Of a DNA stretch of 64,000 nt, positions 58,035-64,000 are shown in pieces. Below the pieces are notes generated by a model. The model had not been told where the DNA came from, searched no databases, and saw only the letters and a list, made by a program, of their open reading frames with translations. Both the position numbers and the translations under genes were made by a program. The first letter of the stretch is position 1. Every line of letters starts with the position of its first letter. This DNA is from Roseibium sp. (GTDB lineage Bacteria; Pseudomonadota; Alphaproteobacteria; Rhizobiales; Stappiaceae): assembly GCA_017643925.1 (NCBI GenBank), contig JAEPML010000013.1, positions 62,001-126,000 of the forward strand, written 5' to 3'.

Positions 58035-58049
58035 TTAACGGTGCATTAA
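58035..58049. promoter_or_regulatory. CtrA-like box (TTAA-N7-TTAA) before ftsE
   Basis: A perfect TTAA-CGGTGCA-TTAA match to the alphaproteobacterial CtrA consensus lies in the gap between ftsE (minus) and the zinc-ribbon gene (plus). A TATAAT (58053-58058) lies 3 nt away on the plus strand, and CTATAG (58021-58026) could be a minus-strand -10. CtrA control is inferred. Confidence 0.5.
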
Positions 58050-58184
58050 TCATATAATTGTCCATTAGGAAGTGGAAAACCCGTCATCCGTTTCACTGGC
58101 GGTTGTCCAGTATTTCCTTGCGGGAATCGACTCCTTGTGTACGCAATAAACCGTTGAGCACGACATGACGAAAGGTCTTCGCGC

Positions 58185-59126
58185 ATGAAGATCAAATGTC
58201 CGGACTGCAGTACGTCCTACGAAATCAAGGCGGAAGCGCTCGGCCCGGAGGGGCGGAGCGTCAAGTGTGCGAAGTGCGGTAACCGCTGGTTTGTCAGTCC
58301 CAATGATGAAGAAGAGGGCGAGGTCGACTTCGAGGCGGCCGAAGGCAGCACTGTTGCGTCTGACGCTGCGGAAGACGAAAACAGTGAAAAGGACGAGGCC
58401 GATTGGACTGCCGATGCGGAAGACGATGCGGCTGATACAGAATCCAACGAGCAATCAGATGCCCCTGATGAGGCGGAGGAACAGGTCGCCTACACGCCTC
58501 CGGCAGATCTTCCGGGCGGCAGCGCCGACGAAGAAAAATTCTCTGCCGACCTGGCAGACGAGGATGACAGCGGCGCGGACATCGAGAGCTCGGCCAAACG
58601 CCCCAAGATCATCGTCAATCCGAACAAGTTCCGGCGCAATCATTTCGGCGCGATCATCGATTGGGCCATGCGGCGCAATTTCCGCCGCATCGGCGGTGTC
58701 GCCATCTTTGGATTTGCGCTCGCCCTGTGCGCGTCCTTCTTCCTCATGCGCGACGTGATCGTCAAGCAATCGCCGGACTTGGCCAGCCTGTTTCAGATCG
58801 CCGGATTTGAAGTCAATCTGCGGGGTCTGGAGTTCCGCAATCTCCACACGATCACCGAAGTGGAAGACGGCAAACGTGTTCTGGTGGTGGAAGGCTCAAT
58901 CCGTAATCTCCAGGAAGAAATCAATCCCGTACCAGCCGTCCGGCTGTCCATTCGCAATTCCGACCTTCAGGAAATCTACGCCTGGACAGTAGAACCGCGA
59001 ACAAAATCGCTCAATGGGCTGGACGAAACCCGGTTCAGGACGATATTGGCTGATCCACCGGGAGAAGCTTCCGATATCCAGGTTCGGTTTGTCGAACGCG
59101 GCAAACGTCAAATAGTTCTAGAGTGA
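58185..59126 (+). CDS. MJ0042-type zinc-ribbon protein with DUF3426 domain
   Basis: The 313-residue protein begins with a zinc ribbon (MKIKCPDCSTSYEIKAE, then VKCAKCGNRWFV) giving CxxC-x(n)-CxxC. A very acidic linker covers residues about 42-140. One membrane segment follows (IGGVAIFGFALALCASFFLM), then a DUF3426-like region (VVEGSIRNLQEEINPVPAV). It is probably an anchored cytoplasmic sensor or scaffold. It is 2 nt before hpt and divergent from ftsE, a common rhizobial arrangement. Confidence 0.88.
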   Translation: MKIKCPDCSTSYEIKAEALGPEGRSVKCAKCGNRWFVSPNDEEEGEVDFEAAEGSTVASDAAEDENSEKDEADWTADAEDDAADTESNEQSDAPDEAEEQVAYTPPADLPGGSADEEKFSADLADEDDSGADIESSAKRPKIIVNPNKFRRNHFGAIIDWAMRRNFRRIGGVAIFGFALALCASFFLMRDVIVKQSPDLASLFQIAGFEVNLRGLEFRNLHTITEVEDGKRVLVVEGSIRNLQEEINPVPAVRLSIRNSDLQEIYAWTVEPRTKSLNGLDETRFRTILADPPGEASDIQVRFVERGKRQIVLE

Positions 59127-59128
59127 CC

Positions 59129-59692
59129 ATGACAGCAAATATTCATACGCTTTTCGACGAAGACGCCATCGCTCAGCGCGTGGCAGGCCTTGCAGAGGAG
59201 ATCGCGAAAAGCACGCCTCAGGATCTGCTCGTGGTCGCGGTACTGAAGGGCAGCTTTATTTTCGCGGCCGATCTGGTGCGTGCCATGCACCGCGCCGGGC
59301 TGGAACCGGAAATGGAATTCATCCATTTGTCTTCTTACGGTGCCGGCACCGAAGGTTCTGAAAACATTCGCGTTTTGCGAGATGTTGAAAGTGACGTCAA
59401 TAATCGCGATATTATACTCGTGGATGATATTCTGGAATCCGGCCGTACACTTGCTTTCGCTCGGCAGCGTTTGCAGGAGCGCGGTGCCCGCTCGGTAAAG
59501 ATTGCGGCCCTGCTGGATAAACCGGAGCGCCGTAAAGCTGCCATATCTGCCGATTATGTCGGTTTTGCCTGTCCTGAAAAGTTTGTCGTCGGATATGGTA
59601 TGGATATGGGGCACGCGTGGCGTCAATTGCCCTTTATTGGATACGTGGTCGAACAGGACGAATCGGCTGCAGACGGCAAGACAGGAGCGTGA
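59129..59692 (+). CDS. hpt: Hypoxanthine phosphoribosyltransferase
   Basis: It salvages hypoxanthine (and often guanine) to nucleotides with PRPP. The 187-residue protein has the PRPP motif DIILVDDILESGRTLA near residue 92 and the C-terminal FVVGYGMDMGHAWRQLPFIG. The GTG at 59123 would overlap the upstream stop; the ATG at 59129, 2 nt after it, gives the usual length. cpdR follows 2 nt later, so the three genes form one tight unit. Confidence 0.94.
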   Translation: MTANIHTLFDEDAIAQRVAGLAEEIAKSTPQDLLVVAVLKGSFIFAADLVRAMHRAGLEPEMEFIHLSSYGAGTEGSENIRVLRDVESDVNNRDIILVDDILESGRTLAFARQRLQERGARSVKIAALLDKPERRKAAISADYVGFACPEKFVVGYGMDMGHAWRQLPFIGYVVEQDESAADGKTGA

Positions 59693-59694
59693 GC

Positions 59695-60090
59695 ATGGCT
59701 CGCATTCTTCTTACAGAAGACGATGAAGCGGTACGCAGCTTCGTAAAACGCGCCCTGGAGCTCGATGGACATTCCGTTGAGGCTGCAGAGGATGGCGGCG
59801 AGGCCGTGGAAATTCTGTCGCGCGAAAAGGGCGAATACGACCTGCTTCTGTCCGATATCAAGATGCCTGTGATGGACGGCATTGCGCTGGCGCTTCATAC
59901 GGCACGTGACTACCCGGATCTACCCATCCTGTTGATGACCGGTTTTGCCGACCAGCGTGAACGGGCCAATGGCCTGGATTCACTGGTTCATGACGTCGTT
60001 ACGAAACCCTTTTCACTGGCGGACATCAGACAGGCTGTTCGCGGCGCGATTTCCGGGGAAGTGCCCCAGGAGAACCGGCGTTACGCCTGA
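59695..60090 (+). CDS. cpdR: Single-domain response regulator CpdR
   Basis: CpdR in alphaproteobacteria controls ClpXP proteolysis at the cell pole and is dephosphorylated to become active. The 131-residue receiver has acidic residues in LTEDDEAVRSFV, the phosphoacceptor Asp54 in LLLSDIKMPVMDG, T/M switch in LLMTGFADQRER and K in DVVTKPFSLAD, with no output domain. It lies 2 nt after hpt. The assignment rests on length, the characteristic N terminus and gene setting. Confidence 0.92.
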   Translation: MARILLTEDDEAVRSFVKRALELDGHSVEAAEDGGEAVEILSREKGEYDLLLSDIKMPVMDGIALALHTARDYPDLPILLMTGFADQRERANGLDSLVHDVVTKPFSLADIRQAVRGAISGEVPQENRRYA

Positions 60091-60114
60091 GCACATCCAC
60101 CAGGTGTCAACAAG

Positions 60115-60146
60115 AAAACCCCGCCTTGAGCGGGGTTTTGTTTTTT
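60115..60146 (+). terminator. Intrinsic terminator of the zinc-ribbon-hpt-cpdR unit
   Basis: AAAACCCCGC (60115-60124) pairs perfectly with GCGGGGTTTT (60130-60139), loop CTTGA, followed by GTTTTTT. The DUF4175 gene ends 26 nt further on the other strand. Confidence 0.9.
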
Positions 60147-60171
60147 CAGTTTAACAGTCTTTCCCTGAAAC

Positions 60172-62754
60172 TCAGTAGCGTTTCAGCAGCCGTTCAAGAT
60201 ATTCAAGTTCCAGTTTGGGACGCGACGGGTCCGAGAACCGGCGGCGCAGCTCTTCAAGGATGCGTCTTGCCCGTTGAACATCGATTTCATCGGGTATCTG
60301 CACACGATTGTTGAAGTCCGGTCCTTCGGTCCTGCGTGGCCGCCCCAGAGGATCTTCATCCATGGGAGACGGACCCATGGGCGAACCGGCCCCAGTTCCC
60401 TGGCCCATCATCTGTTCCGACAGGCCCTGCGCACCCTTGCGCAGCGCATCGAGCGCATTGCCCTGTTGACCGAGCGCTTCCTGGCCCTGCCCCTGTCCCA
60501 GAGACTGTTGCGCCTGTCCCATGGATTCACCGGCCTCACCAAGAGCCTCGTTCTGGCCCATGCCATTCTGGCCCAGCTGGTCCATGAGCTGCTGGAGCTG
60601 CTGCGCCAGGTCACCCTGACCTTGCTGCAGCTGGTTCAGCATCTGCTCGAGCTGTTCCTGGGTCATTTGCTGACCCTGTCCCTGCTGCTGTTGCTGCTGA
60701 CCTTGCTGACCGCGCTGTCCCTGTTGTTGCTGATCCTGATTGAAGCGATGAGTCTCATCCATGAGCTGCTGCTGGCGCTGGATCATCTCGCCGAGCTGGT
60801 TCAGCATTTCCATCATTTCGCTGCTCATGTTGTTCGGCATCATCTGCGGCCGACCAGCCTGAAGGTTTTCCAGCATCTGCTGCATCTGCGCCAGGAGTTC
60901 ACGCGCGGCATCGCGCGAACCGGTCCGGGCCAATTCCTCGATCCGGTTCAGCATCTCGCTCAGGTCCTGCTGGTTCAGCGTCTGCTGATTGCCGTCAAAC
61001 GGCTGCATGGCCTGAGGGTTCTGGCGCATCTGCTCGGCCAACGCCTGCATATATTCGTTCAGCGCTTCCCGGAGTTGCTGGGTCAGCTTGGCTATTTCTT
61101 CCTCGCTTGCACCTTCTTCAAGCGCTTTCCGCAGGGCTTCCTGGGCATCACGCAGCTTCCGCTCGGCAGCGGACAGGTCTCCGTCCTCGATTGAAAGGGC
61201 CAGATCCCAGAGCAGCGGCAGCAAAGCCTTCAGCTCCTCGTCGGTGTTTGCGCGCACCAGTTCGCCATAGGCAAACCGCATGCCGAGGTAGTTGCGCGGC
61301 TTGAAATCGAACAGATGGGGCGCCAGCATCAGCGCGTCGAAGGCCGTGATGACCTGCGCATGATTTTGCGCGTCCAGCGCCAGGTTCCGACGCTGCTCGA
61401 CGACAGCACGTGCAAGCGGTTTGCCGAAGCGGCGTTGCGGCAGAACGATCTGATAGGCCGGGGACCGGCCTTCCTGCCCGGCCTGATCCCGCGCCATAAG
61501 GTAAAGATCGACTTCCGAGCCGGCCCAGGGGTGTGAAGTCAGGTCGCGAATGGTTTCGGCCGTCTTTGCGGTTCCTGTCCGGGGTGGCAGAGACAACGGG
61601 AATTGCGGCGCATCCACGAGCGGTCTTGGGACCCGTCCTCCCTTGTCCGGGTCCGGAATGGGCCGGATCTGCGCCTCCGCGGACACAACCCCATAGTCGT
61701 CGTTCACAAGATAGGAGAACTTCAGTGCTCCGCTGAGCTGTTCTTCCGGATCGTCGATCAGGCGGATCTCGGGTTCATCGTCCGGGCGCACGGCGAACAC
61801 GAATTGCAGGAGCGTTTCCTCGCCGCTGGTCAACTCGACAACGCCGGTCGATTGAAGGTCGAGCCGGCGCTCGACCGGCAGCAACTTCTCAAGCTCGGGA
61901 TCGGCGGCCTTTCCGCCCGCCTCCGGTTCGATGACGGTCGGTTCCGCGTCACCGGTTCCGGCAAAAGTCATGACCATTTCACCGGCGCCCTGTGTCCGCA
62001 CGACGAGTATCGACCCTTCCGGAACGGAGATGGGAGCTGAGGCATCGCGCAATTGTGCGCTTTCGCCGGTCAGGTAAATCGGTGGCTCGCTGGTATAGAG
62101 CGGGGGCGTCACCCAGGCATCAAGCCGGCTCGGCGGTTCGACCGTCTTGAAAGGATTTTGAAAAGCGGAGAGCAGCCTGCCCGTGTGATCACCGCTGGCT
62201 GTGGTAAAGCCAATGATCAGCACCGCCGCGGCCAGCACGCGCAAGGCCCACGGGTCACGCCTGAAGGCCTGCGGATCGGGGCGTTTGGACCGGATCTCGG
62301 CCATGGCCTCTGCTGTGCGCAACTGGTGCAGCGCCCAAATCGCCTGACTTTCCGGATTGTCTGCGCCGACCGACAGCTCATCTTCGAGCGTTGTCAGCGG
62401 TCGGTGTGCCTGTCCGGAAGATTTTTCGACACGTGCGAGGGCATCGTCGCGCGTAGGCCATGCCAGATGCAGAAGATCCCTGGCAACCCAAAGCGCCGCT
62501 GCCACAAAGCCGATCAGCACAAGTGTTCCGACCCAGGCCGGAAGCACGATCCACAGCCCCATCCAGGACAGACCGACAAACAGACCGATCACGACGACAA
62601 GCGGAAGCAGCGCACGCCAGAGACGCTCGACAAACAGCGCCCACCGACTTTGCCTGACAAGCTGATCAAGACGGGTCTTGATGAACTTTCGCCAGCCGAA
62701 CAGCTCGGTGGTCAATGGCCTGTCAGGTTTCTGGTTGCTGTCATTCGGGCTCAA
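60172..62754 (-). CDS. DUF4175 (TIGR02302) large membrane protein
   Basis: The 860-residue protein has two N-terminal membrane helices (ALLPLVVVIGLFVGLSWMGL, VLPAWVGTLVLIGFVAAAL), a large periplasmic-type region and, from about residue 580 to 760, a glutamine-rich stretch with coiled-coil character (QQLMDQLGQNG, QQQQQGQGQQMTQ). Function is unknown. The GTG at 62760 is in frame, but GGAGG overlaps it, while the TTG at 62754 is at 5-nt spacing from that SD, so I chose TTG. It lies downstream of lysA, a conserved rhizobial pairing. Confidence 0.88.
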   Translation of the reverse strand: MSPNDSNQKPDRPLTTELFGWRKFIKTRLDQLVRQSRWALFVERLWRALLPLVVVIGLFVGLSWMGLWIVLPAWVGTLVLIGFVAAALWVARDLLHLAWPTRDDALARVEKSSGQAHRPLTTLEDELSVGADNPESQAIWALHQLRTAEAMAEIRSKRPDPQAFRRDPWALRVLAAAVLIIGFTTASGDHTGRLLSAFQNPFKTVEPPSRLDAWVTPPLYTSEPPIYLTGESAQLRDASAPISVPEGSILVVRTQGAGEMVMTFAGTGDAEPTVIEPEAGGKAADPELEKLLPVERRLDLQSTGVVELTSGEETLLQFVFAVRPDDEPEIRLIDDPEEQLSGALKFSYLVNDDYGVVSAEAQIRPIPDPDKGGRVPRPLVDAPQFPLSLPPRTGTAKTAETIRDLTSHPWAGSEVDLYLMARDQAGQEGRSPAYQIVLPQRRFGKPLARAVVEQRRNLALDAQNHAQVITAFDALMLAPHLFDFKPRNYLGMRFAYGELVRANTDEELKALLPLLWDLALSIEDGDLSAAERKLRDAQEALRKALEEGASEEEIAKLTQQLREALNEYMQALAEQMRQNPQAMQPFDGNQQTLNQQDLSEMLNRIEELARTGSRDAARELLAQMQQMLENLQAGRPQMMPNNMSSEMMEMLNQLGEMIQRQQQLMDETHRFNQDQQQQGQRGQQGQQQQQQGQGQQMTQEQLEQMLNQLQQGQGDLAQQLQQLMDQLGQNGMGQNEALGEAGESMGQAQQSLGQGQGQEALGQQGNALDALRKGAQGLSEQMMGQGTGAGSPMGPSPMDEDPLGRPRRTEGPDFNNRVQIPDEIDVQRARRILEELRRRFSDPSRPKLELEYLERLLKRY

Positions 62755-62891
62755 GAGCACCTCCGGTTTCTGACCAGCAACCCTTCCTCAAACAGGAAAT
62801 GTGGTCTGCTGGACCCGCCCACCGTTAATAAGGTGAGGCAAAGGAGGCATTCCGGCAAGCTTTCGCGGCAACTAAATGTCTAAGTCGGGTG

Positions 62892-64000
62892 TCACGAACC
62901 GTTGAGCCAGGCCGGAATCCGGTCCAGATCAAGTAGGTCTTCATAGCTCGTGCGCGGTCGGATGACGGCATACTCGTCAGAATTCACGAGGACTTCGGGA
63001 ACCAAAAGCCGGGAATTATAGGTATTCGACTGAACCGCGCCGTAAGCGCCGGCAGAGTACACGGCCAACATATCCCCAGCATTCACAGCTGCAAGTTCCC
63101 TGTCCTGGGCCAGAAAGTCCCCGGTTTCGCAGACAGGCCCGACAATATCGGCCTTGATTCGCGCTCGCGCATCACCCGGTTCAGCGACCGGACGGACCTC
63201 GTGATAAGCCTCGTAAAGGGTCGGCCGGATGAGATCGTTCATGGCACCGTCGACAATCACGAAATTCTTGTCGGCGCCTTCTTTCACGTAAATGACGCTG
63301 GTCACGAGGATCCCGGCATTGCCGGCAATCATCCGGCCGGGCTCGAACATGACCTTGCAGTCCAGTTCCCTGACATGCTTCTTGACCACTTCCGCGTAGG
63401 CATCGGGATGCGGCGGCGGATTGTTGTCGGTCACGTAGGGAATTCCCAAGCCACCGCCAAGATCCACGTGATCAATGGCGTGGCCCTGGGAGCGGAGATC
63501 CGAAATCAGCTCACCCAGACGCGCAAAGGCATTGTCGAACGGCTCGAGTTCGGTGATCTGCGAGCCGATATGCATGTCGATACCGGTTACCTTGATGCCC
63601 GGTAGGGCGGCGGCTTCAGCATAAACCTCCCTGGCGCGTTGCCAGGGAATGCCGAACTTGTTCTCGGCCTTGCCGGTAGCGATTTTGGCATGGGTCTTGG
63701 CATCGACATCCGGATTGATCCGCATGGAAACGCGCGCAACCTTGCCCATCTCGCTCGCAACGCGCGACAACTGGCGCAACTCGGGCTCGGATTCGACATT
63801 GAAACAAAGAATGTCCTCCTCGAGCGCGTATGCCTGCTCGGCTTCGGTCTTGCCGACGCCGGAGAACACGATCTTGCTTGCCGGAACACCGGCAGCGCGG
63901 GCACGGCGCAATTCGCCCTCGGACACGACGTCCATCCCTGCGCCGAGCCGGGCCAGCGTTTTCAACACCGCCTGGTTCGAATTCGCTTTCATCGCGTAAC
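62892..64000 (-). CDS. lysA: Diaminopimelate decarboxylase, 5' partial
   Basis: It decarboxylates meso-diaminopimelate to lysine with PLP. The gene runs off the window, so the N-terminal part is missing; the visible 368 residues begin YAMKANSNQ, in which the lysine is the PLP-binding residue. Other marks are HIGSQITELEPF, DLGGGLGIPYVTD, FEPGRMIAGNAGILV and the substrate-binding CETGDFLAQDRELA. The stop is at 62892. DUF4175 follows after 137 nt. An ATG at 63992 is internal, not the start. Confidence 0.94.
   Translation of the reverse strand, partial: YAMKANSNQAVLKTLARLGAGMDVVSEGELRRARAAGVPASKIVFSGVGKTEAEQAYALEEDILCFNVESEPELRQLSRVASEMGKVARVSMRINPDVDAKTHAKIATGKAENKFGIPWQRAREVYAEAAALPGIKVTGIDMHIGSQITELEPFDNAFARLGELISDLRSQGHAIDHVDLGGGLGIPYVTDNNPPPHPDAYAEVVKKHVRELDCKVMFEPGRMIAGNAGILVTSVIYVKEGADKNFVIVDGAMNDLIRPTLYEAYHEVRPVAEPGDARARIKADIVGPVCETGDFLAQDRELAAVNAGDMLAVYSAGAYGAVQSNTYNSRLLVPEVLVNSDEYAVIRPRTSYEDLLDLDRIPAWLNGS

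Overview
The window looks like ordinary chromosomal DNA of an alphaproteobacterium, most likely of the order Hyphomicrobiales/Rhizobiales. I infer a marine Stappiaceae such as Roseibium/Labrenzia from gene content and order; no database search was possible. The indicators are a CpdR response regulator, the giant 180-kDa-class NAD-glutamate dehydrogenase, the ftsE-ftsX-ydcF-plsC block, the htpX-rsmB-heparinase-purH block, lysA next to a DUF4175 (TIGR02302) gene, an SdhAF4-like DUF1674 protein and a phaA-phaB pair. The DNA is GC-rich and genes are packed on both strands. I see no tRNA, rRNA, CRISPR array, insertion sequence, phage or integrase gene. The window starts inside phaA and ends inside lysA.

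Layout. 1-1.9 kb: phaA (partial) and phaB, for polyhydroxybutyrate precursor synthesis. 1.9-7.4 kb: envelope genes, namely a DUF3299 exported protein, septation protein A, a small membrane protein, rpmF, mtgA overlapping a cyclopropane-fatty-acid-synthase-like methyltransferase, and farnesyl diphosphate synthase. 7.4-12.5 kb: amino-acid synthesis, with a chorismate mutase-hisC-prephenate dehydrogenase operon divergent from metX-metW. 12.5-15.5 kb: a methyltransferase, gloB, a cupin and small membrane proteins. 15.6-18.4 kb: an autotransporter gene interrupted by one in-frame stop. 19-22.7 kb: the dapF-mtaB-ftsY operon. 22.9-25.3 kb: a cysteine-peptidase-fold protein, an L,D-transpeptidase-like protein, and an OmpR-type response regulator followed by a cyclic-nucleotide-binding protein. 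25.5-34.2 kb: leuD, argC, an AhpD-like protein, the giant glutamate dehydrogenase and a UMF1-type transporter. 34.2-40.3 kb: purH, heparinase-like, rsmB, htpX. 40.4-49.2 kb: SdhAF4-like, HEAT-like and SGNH proteins, an aminotransferase-ftsK pair, lolA, an ATP-grasp enzyme, a solute-binding protein whose frame runs antisense into it, and PsiE. 49.3-54.3 kb: a CoA-ester lyase with DUF1737, an EamA exporter, a GNAT enzyme, DUF2125, a ChaC-like cyclotransferase and a small secreted repeat protein. 54.6-64 kb: plsC, ydcF, ftsX, ftsE, a zinc-ribbon/DUF3426 protein, hpt, cpdR, DUF4175 and lysA.

Many neighbouring genes are tightly coupled: ATGA or TTGA overlaps at hisC, mtaB, ftsK, the ATP-grasp gene and a 37-residue membrane ORF, and a 14-nt overlap of the methyltransferase and mtgA. 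Several genes appear to start at TTG codons preceded by a good Shine-Dalgarno sequence (SD).

I found no convincing new multi-gene system. The best leads are small: a modular 58-nt hairpin between convergent genes (52024-52081), a perfect 10-bp hairpin across the start codon of the cyclic-nucleotide-binding gene (24836-24862), the interrupted autotransporter, the antisense-overlapping solute-binding gene, a structured leader before metX, and a TTAA-N7-TTAA CtrA-like box before ftsE.
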